Source: Streptacidiphilus fuscans
Lineage (GTDB): Bacteria > Actinomycetota > Actinomycetes > Streptomycetales > Streptomycetaceae
Reading direction: 5' to 3'
DNA: 64,000 bases
Assembly (NCBI RefSeq): GCF_015690355.1
Contig: NZ_JADPRT010000026.1
Coordinates: 1-64,000 of the forward strand
Shown here: piece by piece, positions 17,559 to 27,859 of the stretch
How positions within the stretch are numbered: position 1 is the stretch's first letter
Layout of the letters: every line of letters begins with the position of its first letter
Notes under the pieces: generated by a model
Told to the model about the DNA's origin: nothing
What the model saw: the letters and a program-made list of their open reading frames with translations, nothing else
Database searches by the model: none
Program-made: the position numbers and the translations under genes

Positions 17559-18191
17559 TCAGGCCCAGCGATCGAACGGACGATCAAGCGTATATCGCCC
17601 GTCCGGGCCGAGGAGCAGCGTCCTCATCTCACCGTTGTCGGGATTCGAGAGCGCCTCGAACTCCTCCACGGTCCAGTGGAACCAGCGCATGCAGAAGAGC
17701 CGCATCATCAGCCCGTGGCAGACCAGCAGCACATTGGGCGGATAGTCGGGGCTGAGGAAATTGCGGTGCAGCGTTTCGAAGAACGCACCCACTCGGTCGT
17801 AGACGTCCGCGCCGGACTCGCCCTGGGTCAGCCGGTAGTAGAAATGGCCGTAGGCGTCGCGGGCCTTGCGCTGTTCACGGATGTCGTCGAGGTCCTGGAG
17901 GTTTCCCCAGTCCTGCTCGCGCAGCCGGGGTTCCTCCATCACCCGGATCCGGGCGGGCTCCAGGCCGAGCAGGCCGAGGGTCTGCCGGGCACGCGTGTAG
18001 GGCGAGACGTAGACCTGCACCCGCTCGACGCCGAACATCTCCCGCAGCTCGGCACCGGCCTCCCGCGCCTGTTCCCGACCGCGTTCGGTCAGCTTCAGGG
18101 CGTGGTCGGGGACGCGCTCGTAGATCGACTCGTCGACATTTCCTTCCGACTCCCCATGTCGGAGCAGGACGATTCGTCGGGGTCGCGCCAT
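17559..18191 (-). CDS. Histidine phosphatase superfamily protein (phosphoglycerate mutase-like)
   Basis: 210 residues. The catalytic RHGES motif is near the N-terminus (VLLRHGESEGN), and the second His lies in VLLVCHGLMMRLFC. An acidic/Arg pocket (YVSPYTRARQTLGLL) is as in the family. Members dephosphorylate small metabolites or proteins; the substrate cannot be told. ATG 18191 is preferred to GTG 18200 because TACTGT lies seven bases upstream, giving a leaderless mRNA. Confidence 0.88.
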   Translation of the reverse strand: MARPRRIVLLRHGESEGNVDESIYERVPDHALKLTERGREQAREAGAELREMFGVERVQVYVSPYTRARQTLGLLGLEPARIRVMEEPRLREQDWGNLQDLDDIREQRKARDAYGHFYYRLTQGESGADVYDRVGAFFETLHRNFLSPDYPPNVLLVCHGLMMRLFCMRWFHWTVEEFEALSNPDNGEMRTLLLGPDGRYTLDRPFDRWA

Positions 18192-18198
18192 ACCGGCC

Positions 18199-18204
18199 AC
18201 AGTA
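18199..18204 (-). promoter_or_regulatory. -10 element of the histidine phosphatase gene (leaderless)
   Basis: TACTGT on the minus strand, seven bases before ATG 18191. Confidence 0.5.
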
Positions 18205-18234
18205 ACCCAGCGAGTTCGAACAGGCGTCGGCGTC

Positions 18235-18924
18235 TCAACGCGGGGCGCTGTACCAGCGCCACTCGGTCAGTCGCTCGCGTCCGGGCAGCTCACCGCGGCC
18301 GGTGGCCCAGAGCAGGGTCGCCCAGGGATCGGTGTCGGTCGGCGCGTCCGGGAAGAGCCGGTGCAGCACGCGCGCGCAGATGTCCGCCGGGGCGGCCCAG
18401 TCCAGTCCGAGCCCGCGGGACACGTCCTCGGTGTGGGCGAACAGCTCGACCAGGCCCATCGACGCGGAGCCCTCGGCGTCGGCCGTCCCCATGCCGTGGA
18501 AGGCCCGCGCCTCGGGCGTGGCCGTCCGCACCATTGCCACGTGGAGCGCCCCGCAGGACTCCACCACCTGGACCAGGCCCTCCGTCCCGCTCTCCCGCTC
18601 GCTGAAGATCACGCTCGCGGGCTTGCCCGGCCCCAGCCGACGCCAGACGAACGGCACGAACGTCTCGGCGGGCGGCGATTGGGGACCGAGCTGCGCGGCA
18701 TAGGAGAAGAGACAGTCGGCGAGATGCTCGGTCACCTCCCAGCAGTCCAGGTCCAGCGTCCCGGCCGGACGGCTCCAGTCCGCGGCGAGCGCGGCGGGCC
18801 GGCGCAGCTGCGCGACCACGAGCCGGACGCCCTCGGCGAGGTCGTCGGCGGTGACGGGTCCGACGGGTGCGCCGGATCCGACGAGTGCACCCGGCGCGAC
18901 CGGTGAGCGATCAGGCATGGTCAT
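18235..18924 (-). CDS. DinB/mycothiol-dependent maleylpyruvate isomerase-like protein
   Basis: 229 residues resembling the MDMPI N-terminal fold (a DinB-like four-helix bundle). CWEVTEHLADCLFSYAAQL corresponds to the first metal-ligand helix, and GLVELFAHTEDVSRGLGLDW to the second, with spaced His residues. Mycothiol-dependent enzymes of this group are common in actinobacteria, but most paralogues are uncharacterised. GAAGGTGG precedes ATG 18924; a second in-frame ATG lies two codons on. Confidence 0.7.
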   Translation of the reverse strand: MTMPDRSPVAPGALVGSGAPVGPVTADDLAEGVRLVVAQLRRPAALAADWSRPAGTLDLDCWEVTEHLADCLFSYAAQLGPQSPPAETFVPFVWRRLGPGKPASVIFSERESGTEGLVQVVESCGALHVAMVRTATPEARAFHGMGTADAEGSASMGLVELFAHTEDVSRGLGLDWAAPADICARVLHRLFPDAPTDTDPWATLLWATGRGELPGRERLTEWRWYSAPR

Positions 18925-19001
18925 GTGCGGCGGCCACCTTCGTTACGTTGTGAGCAGCGGGCTGAGCTTGTCGGTTCCGTCAGTCGAACCGGGCGGCGGC
19001 G

Positions 19002-19385
19002 TCAGGGACTCGATCCCGTGGTCGGTCGGGTCGGCACCGAGCGCCCGGTGGCCGAGGGACCGGCCGAAGACACCGACGGACTCGCCGATGCGGATGCCGA
19101 TGCCGACGCGGGTGCGGATGCCGACCCAGACACCGACGCGGACACGCTCGGTCGAGGCGGGGTGCCGCTCTGCCCGCCCGGCCCGACCGCGTAGCCGATC
19201 CCCGCGACGACAACCGCGACGCACAGGGCCGCGATCGGGGCCCAGTACCGACGCCGCGACGGCATGGCCTCGTCGACGGCCAGACGCTCCGCGGCGCTCG
19301 GCTCGTGGATCGCCCCGCCCTTTTCGATCTCCCGGACGAACTCGTCCCAGAGCTCGTCCCCACTCCCCTGGTGATCTCCGGTCAC
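19002..19385 (-). CDS. Small single-pass membrane protein with Ser/Ala/Pro-rich tail
   Basis: 127 residues. An acidic cytoplasmic N-terminus (GDELWDEFVREIEKGG) precedes RRRYW and one membrane helix (APIAALCVAVVVAGIGYAV). An external 55-residue tail is built of repeated Ser-Ala and Ser-Ala-Ser units, echoed in the DNA as a six-base CCGACG/CCGATG-type periodicity. No domain recognised. GTG 19385 has TAGGGT six bases upstream and no ribosome binding site, so it is probably leaderless. Confidence 0.75.
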   Translation of the reverse strand: MTGDHQGSGDELWDEFVREIEKGGAIHEPSAAERLAVDEAMPSRRRYWAPIAALCVAVVVAGIGYAVGPGGQSGTPPRPSVSASVSGSASAPASASASASASPSVSSAGPSATGRSVPTRPTTGSSP

Positions 19386-19391
19386 CCGCGC

Positions 19392-19397
19392 ACCCTA
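19392..19397 (-). promoter_or_regulatory. -10 element of the small membrane protein gene (leaderless)
   Basis: TAGGGT on the minus strand, six bases before GTG 19385. Confidence 0.5.
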
Positions 19398-19482
19398 GTG
19401 AGCAGCGCCGACCCCGTGCAATAAAGATGATCTAGTCGGCCAGCCTTCACTGATCGGCCACCCCTCGCGTTCGAACGACCGC

Positions 19483-19488
19483 TAGCAT
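19483..19488 (+). promoter_or_regulatory. -10 element before the leader mini-ORF
   Basis: TAGCAT, seven bases before GTG 19496. It would start transcription at or near the GTG itself. Confidence 0.5.
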
Positions 19489-19495
19489 CGAGCAC

Positions 19496-19540
19496 GTGGA
19501 CTCCTTCTGGCACGTCGCGCTGCCACCGCTCCGCGCCTGA
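19496..19540 (+). CDS. Candidate 14-residue leader peptide upstream of the EamA transporter
   Basis: A complete mini-ORF, GTG to TGA, encoding MDSFWHVALPPLRA. It follows TAGCAT by seven bases, so it would be read from a leaderless transcript. Adjacent Phe-Trp-His codons are followed, 27-70 bases after the stop, by two hairpins that share bases and cannot form together. The transporter gene starts 125 bases downstream on the same strand. The arrangement resembles an attenuator; function is inferred only. Confidence 0.45.
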   Translation: MDSFWHVALPPLRA

Positions 19541-19566
19541 CCGGGCGCAGACGCTGACAGCCTGCC

Positions 19567-19611
19567 CGTGACCCCGGCCGCCCCAAGGGCCGCCAGGGGC
19601 ACGCGTCGTGC
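19567..19611 (+). promoter_or_regulatory. Mutually exclusive hairpins in the EamA leader
   Basis: Hairpin A pairs CGTG-a-CCCC (19567-19575) with GGGGCACG (19596-19603), with an inner GGCC/GGCC stem. Hairpin B pairs GCACG (19599-19603) with CGTGC (19607-19611). The shared GCACG means only one can form at a time, as expected of an attenuator. Confidence 0.45.
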
Positions 19612-19664
19612 GCCCGTTGTGCAGCACGTTCCCACGACGGAATCGACGACGGAAGTTCACCACC

Positions 19665-20669
19665 GTGCCGAACCACACCCCTGCCACATCCTCTTCGTCT
19701 TCCTCGACGCCGACGGCCGCGACATCACCGGTCACGCCGACACCGACACCTACATCCACAGCGTCGGCGCGCGGCAGCTTCGCCCGACGGCTGAGCGGGC
19801 CGGTCCCCATCCTCGTGACGGCGCTGCTCTGGGGCACGACCGGAACGGCGAGTTCGCTCGCACCCAAGGGCGCCGGCCCGGCCGCGATCGGGGCGGCGGC
19901 ACTGACGCTCGGCGGCCTGCTGCTCTTCTTCTCGAGCCGCGCGGCGCGGGTCCTGCCCCGGACCTGCACGGCGCGCGAGCGACGGCTGCTGGCCATGGGC
20001 GCGGTCGCCGTCACCGGATACCCGCTCAGCTTCTATCCGGCCGTGGCGCGCACGGGAGTTGCGGTGGCCACGGTGATCGCCCTGGGCAGCGCACCCGTCT
20101 TCGCGGGGCTGCTGGCCTGGCTGTCCCGACAGGCCCGGCCGACCGCACGCTGGGCCTGGGCCACCGTGATCGCCGTACTCGGCTGTGCCTTGCTGGTCCT
20201 CGGCCCCCAACTCACCGGCGGATCAGCCGCCGTGAACCCGCTCGGCGTGCTGCTCGCGGCGGTCTCCGGCTTCTCCTACGCCGCCTACTCGCTGATCGGC
20301 GGCACCCTGATCGGGGCGGGGCACGCCTCGGACGGCGTCATGGGCGCGATGTTCGGCGGTGCGGCGGTGCTGGTGCTGCCCGTGCTGCTGCTGAGCGACG
20401 AGCGGTGGCTGCTCGACCCGCGCGGCCTCGCGGTGGTCCTGCACCTCGGCGTCGTCACGACGTTCCTCGCTTACCGCCTCTTCGGGCTCGGCCTGCGGCA
20501 CACCTCCGCGCAGGTCGCGACCACACTGACGCTGGCCGAGCCCGCGGTCGCCGCCGTCCTGGGCGTCGCGGCGCTCGGCGAGCGGCTGCCCGTCGCCTCG
20601 TGGTGCGGACTCGCCGTCCTCGCTGCCGCGTTGGCCTTCCTCACCGTCCCGGTCCGGCGGCGGAACTAG
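19665..20669 (+). CDS. EamA/DMT-family transporter
   Basis: 334 residues. After a Ser/Thr/Pro-rich N-terminus of about 40 residues come ten hydrophobic helices arranged as two EamA repeats (for example ILVTALLWGTTGTASSL and GVLLAAVSGFSYAAYSLIGG). The glutamate-bearing end of the second repeat is seen in TTLTLAEPAVAAVLGVAALGERL. Family members export amino acids or related metabolites. GTG 19665 is chosen for GGAAG upstream; the frame is open to 19608. A leader mini-ORF and hairpins precede it. Convergent with nrdJ across a strong terminator. Confidence 0.88.
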   Translation: MPNHTPATSSSSSSTPTAATSPVTPTPTPTSTASARGSFARRLSGPVPILVTALLWGTTGTASSLAPKGAGPAAIGAAALTLGGLLLFFSSRAARVLPRTCTARERRLLAMGAVAVTGYPLSFYPAVARTGVAVATVIALGSAPVFAGLLAWLSRQARPTARWAWATVIAVLGCALLVLGPQLTGGSAAVNPLGVLLAAVSGFSYAAYSLIGGTLIGAGHASDGVMGAMFGGAAVLVLPVLLLSDERWLLDPRGLAVVLHLGVVTTFLAYRLFGLGLRHTSAQVATTLTLAEPAVAAVLGVAALGERLPVASWCGLAVLAAALAFLTVPVRRRN

Positions 20670-20680
20670 GCCCTGGAAAG

Positions 20681-20722
20681 CCCCGGAGGGGGCGCCGACC
20701 GAGGTCGACACCCCCTCCGGGG
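20681..20722. terminator. Bidirectional terminator between the EamA gene and nrdJ
   Basis: Perfect 12-base arms CCCCGGAGGGGG / CCCCCTCCGGGG, extended inward by GCGCCGAC/GTCGAC pairing, lie between the two convergent stop codons. Confidence 0.9.
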
Positions 20723-20741
20723 TCCTGTTCACTGCTCAGGC

Positions 20742-23678
<2,937 letters not shown>

Positions 23679-23746
23679 TGCCGCCTCCTCCTGGGCAAAC
23701 GCCCTGAGCGCCCCGCTGCTTCCCGGGGTCGCCTGCTGGTTCATAT

Positions 23747-23794
23747 GTGGTGCTCAACGTGTTGCTCAACGTGGTGCTGAAAGTCGTGCTGAGG
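23747..23794. repeat. Imperfect 12-base tandem repeats between nrdR and nrdJ
   Basis: Four consecutive 12-mers: GTGGTGCTCAAC, GTGTTGCTCAAC, GTGGTGCTGAAA, GTCGTGCTGAGG. A fifth, weaker unit follows. They fill the short nrdR-nrdJ spacer just upstream of the nrdJ ribosome binding site. Confidence 0.8.
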
Positions 23795-23828
23795 GTGGGC
23801 GCGCACGCCTCGAAAGGCGCCGAGGGTC

Positions 23829-24293
23829 TCAGGGCGTGGGCGCGGGGGGCCGGTCGGCGCGGAGTTCCGCGATCGCGGCTTCGAAGTCTTCGAGCGAGTC
23901 GTAAGCCCGGTACACCGAGGCGAAGCGCAGGTAGGCCACGACGTCCAGCTCCCTGAGCGGGCCCAGTATGGCCAGGCCGACGTCGTGGGCGGACAGCTCG
24001 GCGCTCCCGGTGGAGCGCACTGCCTCCTCGACGCGCTGGCCGAGCTGGGCGAGGGCGTCCTCGGTGACCGGTCGGCCCTGGCAGGCCTTCCGCACTCCGG
24101 AGATCACCTTGTCGCGGCTGAAGGGCTCGGTGACCCCGCTGCGCTTCACCACCATCAAGGCGGCGGTCTCCACCGTGGTGAACCGGCGGTTGCACTCGGG
24201 GCACTGGCGCCTGCGGCGGATCGAGCTGCCGTCGTCGGTGGTGCGGGAGTCCACCACTCGGCTGTCCGCGTGTCGACAGAAGGGGCAGTACAT
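23829..24293 (-). CDS. nrdR: Transcriptional repressor NrdR
   Basis: 154 residues. The N-terminal zinc ribbon uses CPFC (residues 3-6) and CPEC (31-34) with the basic patch SSIRRRRQ. An ATP-cone domain follows (VVKRSGVTEPFSRDKVISGVRKAC) that senses ATP/dATP. It represses ribonucleotide reductase genes through paired NrdR boxes, and two are visible upstream of this gene, so the nrdRJ operon is autoregulated. ATG 24293 has GGGAGGGGAG upstream. Confidence 0.97.
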   Translation of the reverse strand: MYCPFCRHADSRVVDSRTTDDGSSIRRRRQCPECNRRFTTVETAALMVVKRSGVTEPFSRDKVISGVRKACQGRPVTEDALAQLGQRVEEAVRSTGSAELSAHDVGLAILGPLRELDVVAYLRFASVYRAYDSLEDFEAAIAELRADRPPAPTP

Positions 24294-24400
24294 GTCCCGC
24301 TCCCCTCCCGTTTTGTCGTGTCTGCGCGTCGCTCTTGCTCCGAGGCAGCCGTCAGTCTAGGCGATCCGCAGGGGTGCGTGAGACCACGCCCCCGCTGACG

Positions 24401-24451
24401 GGACCACAACTTGTGGGCTGCGGGCACCAATGTAACCACTAGATCTGGTGC
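24401..24451 (-). promoter_or_regulatory. Pair of NrdR boxes upstream of nrdRJ
   Basis: Box 1 (24401-24416) centres on CCACAACTTGTGG. Box 2 (24436-24451) is CCACTAGATCTGGTGC, matching the consensus acaCwAtATcttgtGt at most positions. The palindrome centres are about 33 bases apart, near three helical turns, as in known NrdR operators. Confidence 0.75.
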
Positions 24452-24628
24452 GCGGCGCGCCTATCCGGGACCGCGTGTCGTGTCCTTCGGATCACGCTTC
24501 GCGATCGGCGCAGGTCAGTCCGGAGAGGCCCGACGCGGGGCTCACCCGGACGGCTGCGGGCGCTCGGGGAGGGGCGCTTTCGGGCGCATTGGGCAGTCGT
24601 ACGACGGCGATCCGTGAGAGGATTCCAC

Positions 24629-24643
24629 TCGAACAAGCGATCG
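24629..24643 (+). promoter_or_regulatory. Possible second LexA box upstream of lexA
   Basis: TCGAACAAGCGATCG matches the actinobacterial SOS box in its left half, with one mismatch in the right (GATC for GTTC). Weaker than the box at 24706. Confidence 0.35.
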
Positions 24644-24705
24644 CATGGACGGGTTGGAATACACCCGGAACCTTGATCAGGTCAGGGTTTCCAGGAATAA
24701 TTCAC

Positions 24706-24721
24706 TCGAACGTGTGTTTGG
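24706..24721 (+). promoter_or_regulatory. LexA (SOS) box of lexA
   Basis: TCGAACGTGTGTTTGG, close to the actinobacterial consensus TCGAAC-N4-GTTCGA. Located 76 bases before the lexA start, consistent with autorepression. Confidence 0.75.
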
Positions 24722-24796
24722 CGCAACCTTTCGATAGGACCTACCGTTGGCCTATTCAAGGGAGAACGTCAGCAGGTAGCGCAGAGAGGGGCCGCC

Positions 24797-25630
24797 GTGA
24801 CCATCGCCGAGAGCAGCACCGTCCCGGTGCAGGAACGCTCCCAGTTCGCCAGTCAGGAAGATTCGCGAAAGCTTGCTTCCGGGCTCGTTCCGGACCAGGC
24901 CGGCGCCCCTTCCGTAACGCAGTCAACGGGGCACTCCTTGGATATTCCAGAAAGCCCGGTCCGCTCGCTCGCCGGTCGACCTCCCGGTGTGCGCACCGAC
25001 GAGGCCGGTCTCACCGAGCGTCAGCGCCGGGTCATCGAGGTCATCAGGGATTCCGTGCAGCGCCGGGGTTACCCGCCGAGCATGCGGGAGATCGGTCAGG
25101 CCGTCGGCCTCTCCAGCACCTCCTCGGTCGCCCACCAGCTGATGGCCCTGGAGCGCAAGGGCTTCCTGCGCCGCGACCCGCACCGGCCGCGCGCCTACGA
25201 GGTCCGTGGCATGGAGGTCGCACGCCCGGCGCCCGAGTCCAACAGCGGTCGCCCGGCCACCTCCTACGTCCCGCTGGTCGGCCGGATCGCCGCCGGTGGG
25301 CCCATCCTGGCCGAGCAGTCGGTCGAGGACGTCTTCCCGCTGCCGCGTCAACTCGTCGGCGACGGTGAGCTCTTCGTGCTGAAGGTCAGCGGCGACTCGA
25401 TGATCGACGCCGCCATCTGCGACGGCGACTGGGTCACCGTCCGCCGTCAGCCCGTCGCCGAGAACGGCGACATCGTCGCCGCGATGATCGACGGCGAGGC
25501 CACCGTGAAGCGCCTCAAGCGCGAGGACGGACATATCTGGCTGATGCCGCACAACTCGGCGTACGAGCCCATTCCGGGTGACAGCGCCACCATTCTCGGC
25601 AAGGTCGTCGCGGTGCTCCGCCGCCTCTGA
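24797..25630 (+). CDS. lexA: SOS repressor LexA
   Basis: 277 residues. A variable N-terminus of about 75 residues precedes the winged helix (TERQRRVIEVIRDSVQRRGYPPSMREIGQAVGLSS). The self-cleavage site Ala-Gly is in VGRIAAGGPI. The Ser of the Ser-Lys dyad lies in VSGDSMIDA and the Lys in MIDGEATVKRLK. GTG 24797 has GAGAGGGG upstream. Divergent from nrdRJ and followed by a strong terminator. RecA-stimulated autoproteolysis would derepress lexA and recA, both of which carry LexA boxes here. Confidence 0.97.
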   Translation: MTIAESSTVPVQERSQFASQEDSRKLASGLVPDQAGAPSVTQSTGHSLDIPESPVRSLAGRPPGVRTDEAGLTERQRRVIEVIRDSVQRRGYPPSMREIGQAVGLSSTSSVAHQLMALERKGFLRRDPHRPRAYEVRGMEVARPAPESNSGRPATSYVPLVGRIAAGGPILAEQSVEDVFPLPRQLVGDGELFVLKVSGDSMIDAAICDGDWVTVRRQPVAENGDIVAAMIDGEATVKRLKREDGHIWLMPHNSAYEPIPGDSATILGKVVAVLRRL

Positions 25631-25652
25631 ACCGAAGCCACGAGTAACACCG

Positions 25653-25700
25653 CGTCAGGGTGTCAGGAGCCTTCCGCTCCTGACACCCTGACGTGTTTTC
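25653..25700 (+). terminator. Intrinsic terminator of lexA
   Basis: Perfect 18-base arms (25653-25670 / 25676-25693) around a five-base loop, followed by TGTTTTC. It lies between lexA and the convergent helicase gene, and probably serves lexA mainly. Confidence 0.92.
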
Positions 25701-25723
25701 AGTGGTCCACCCCGAGGGCGAAT

Positions 25724-27847
25724 TCAGCGTTTCCGGACCGGGGCCGCGGAGGCGTCGATGGCGGCCAGGGAACGGCGCACCTGATTGCGGTCGGTGGTGT
25801 ACCAGAAGTCCGGCATCGAGGAGCGGAAGAATCCGCCGTAACGAGCCGTCGCCAACCGCGAGTCCAGCACCGCGACCACGCCGCGGTCCTCCGCCGAACG
25901 CACCAGACGACCGGCGCCCTGAGCCATCAGCAGCGCCGCGTGCGTCGCCGCGACGGCCATGAAGCCGTTGCCGCCGTGCTCCTCGACGGCCTTCTGGCGA
26001 GCGCTCATCAGCGGGTCGTCGGGGCGCGGGAACGGGATCCGGTCCATCACCACCAACTGACAGGCCGAACCTGGCACATCCACGCCCTGCCAGAGCGAGA
26101 GCGTGCCGAAGAGACACGACTCCGCGTCCGCGGCGAAGTTCTTGATCAGCTCGCCCAGCGTGTCCTCGCCCTGGAGCAGGATCTGCCCCGGCACCCGCTC
26201 CCGCAGCGCCTCGGCCGCGGCCTGGGCGGCGCGCATCGAGGAGAACAGGCCCAGCGTCCGCCCACCGGCCGCCTGGATCAGCTCGGCCAGCTCGTCCAGC
26301 ATCTCCGGACGCTCCGGATCCCGTCCCGGAGGCGGCAGATGACGGGCGACGTAGAGGATGCCCTGCTTCGGGTAGTCGAACGGCGAGCCCACGTCCAGCC
26401 CGCGCCAGACCGGCACGGTGTCGGACGCGTCGAGCGTCTCGCCCACGTCGTCCCGGCCGGTGCTGGAGAGCCCCAACGAGGCCGCCACACCGGTGAAGTC
26501 ACCGCCCAGCTTGAGCGTGGCCGAGGTGAGCACGACCGAGCGCTCGGTGTAGAGGTTCTCCCGCAGCAGCCCGGAGACGCTGAGCGGCGCGACCCGCAGG
26601 GAGGCCGGGGCGGCCAGGAACCGGTCGTTCCGGTCGATCCAGATGACGTCGTAGACGCTGCCTTCGAGCAGGCGGTCGGTGGTGTCGTGGATGTTCTCCA
26701 GCGAGGCCATCGCCTGCTTGCGCACGGCGTCCTCGTCGGTGAGGCCCTTGTCCCGGACCTCGCCGAGGGAGGTGATCACCTCGCGGCAGGCCTCGCGGAT
26801 CGCGTCGACGGCGTAGTGGAGGTTCTCCGGGAGCTCCTCGACCCGGCCGCCGTCGACGAGCTCCATCAGGCCGTGGTAGTTCTCGGCGGCGGCCTGGAGC
26901 TTGTCGACGGCCTTCTCGTTGGCGAGCTTGGCGGCCCGCTTGACCGCGCGGTTCACGGCCGTGGTGGTGAGCTCGGCGGTGGCGATGCCGGTGACCCGGG
27001 AGACCAGCTCGTGCGCCTCGTCGACGATCAGCAGACCGTGCTCGGGCAGGACGGGCGCGCCCTCCAGCGAGTCGATGGCCAACAGGGCGTGGTTGGTGAC
27101 CACCACGTCGGCGAGCTTGGCGCGCTCGCGCGCCTTCTCGGCGAAGCACTCGCCGCCGTAGGGGCACTTGGTGGCGCCCAGGCACTCCCGGGAGCTCACC
27201 GACAGCTGCGCCCAGGCCTTGTCGGAGACGCCGGGTGAGAGGTCGTCGCGGTCGCCCGTCTCGGTCTCGTCCGCCCAGTCGCGCAGCCGCATGATGTCCT
27301 TGCCCAGCTTGCTGCTGGGACCGCCGAGGGCCTCGGCCGGGTCGAACAGGCCGTCCTCGTCGTCGCTCGGCGCGCCCTCGTGGGCGCGGTGCAGACAGAG
27401 GTAGTTGGATCGGCCCTTGAGCATGGCGAAGAGCGGACGGCGGCGCAGCAGCGGGTGCAGCGCGTCCACGGTGCGCGGCAGGTCGCGCTCGACCAGCTGG
27501 CGCTGGAGCGCCAGGGTGGCCGTGGCGACGACGACCTTGTCCCCATGGCCCAGGGCCGGGACCAGGTACGCGAGCGACTTTCCGGTGCCCGTGCCGGCCT
27601 GGACGAGCAGTTGCTCGCCGTTCTCGACCGCGGCGGCGACGGCCTCCGCCATCGCCACCTGGCCCTCGCGCTCGACGCCGCCGACGGCCTCGACGGCGGC
27701 GTGCAGCAGCTCGCGCACACGCGAGGGCTCGACCCCTGGTGAGCCCGACGCTGCTGGGTCGGCCGCTGCGGGGTCAGCCGCAGCAGGGTCGGCCGATGGG
27801 GAGTCGCTGGTGTCGGCCGCGCTGGGCTCGAGGATGTCGTCACTCAT
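25724..27847 (-). CDS. dinG: DinG-type ATP-dependent DNA helicase (XPD-like)
   Basis: 707 residues, superfamily 2 helicase of the Rad3/XPD group. Walker A is QAGTGTGKSLAYLVPAL near residue 80. Four Cys for an iron-sulfur cluster are visible (YLCLHR, then SRECLGATKCPYGGEC), followed by VVTNHALL and the DEAH box VDEAHEL. C-terminal motifs include SLWQGVDVPG and QGAGRLVRS. These helicases unwind recombination and R-loop structures. The ATG start lies 12 bases from the end of the nitrilase-family gene; TAGGCT lies nine bases upstream. Convergent with lexA. Confidence 0.92.
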   Translation of the reverse strand: MSDDILEPSAADTSDSPSADPAAADPAAADPAASGSPGVEPSRVRELLHAAVEAVGGVEREGQVAMAEAVAAAVENGEQLLVQAGTGTGKSLAYLVPALGHGDKVVVATATLALQRQLVERDLPRTVDALHPLLRRRPLFAMLKGRSNYLCLHRAHEGAPSDDEDGLFDPAEALGGPSSKLGKDIMRLRDWADETETGDRDDLSPGVSDKAWAQLSVSSRECLGATKCPYGGECFAEKARERAKLADVVVTNHALLAIDSLEGAPVLPEHGLLIVDEAHELVSRVTGIATAELTTTAVNRAVKRAAKLANEKAVDKLQAAAENYHGLMELVDGGRVEELPENLHYAVDAIREACREVITSLGEVRDKGLTDEDAVRKQAMASLENIHDTTDRLLEGSVYDVIWIDRNDRFLAAPASLRVAPLSVSGLLRENLYTERSVVLTSATLKLGGDFTGVAASLGLSSTGRDDVGETLDASDTVPVWRGLDVGSPFDYPKQGILYVARHLPPPGRDPERPEMLDELAELIQAAGGRTLGLFSSMRAAQAAAEALRERVPGQILLQGEDTLGELIKNFAADAESCLFGTLSLWQGVDVPGSACQLVVMDRIPFPRPDDPLMSARQKAVEEHGGNGFMAVAATHAALLMAQGAGRLVRSAEDRGVVAVLDSRLATARYGGFFRSSMPDFWYTTDRNQVRRSLAAIDASAAPVRKR

Positions 27848-27859
27848 GGCGCAACCAGC

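Noticed and set aside
23747..23956. Short plus-strand ORF across the nrdR-nrdJ spacer
   Set aside because: Its peptide is only a read-out of the 12-base repeat and it runs into the antisense of nrdR.
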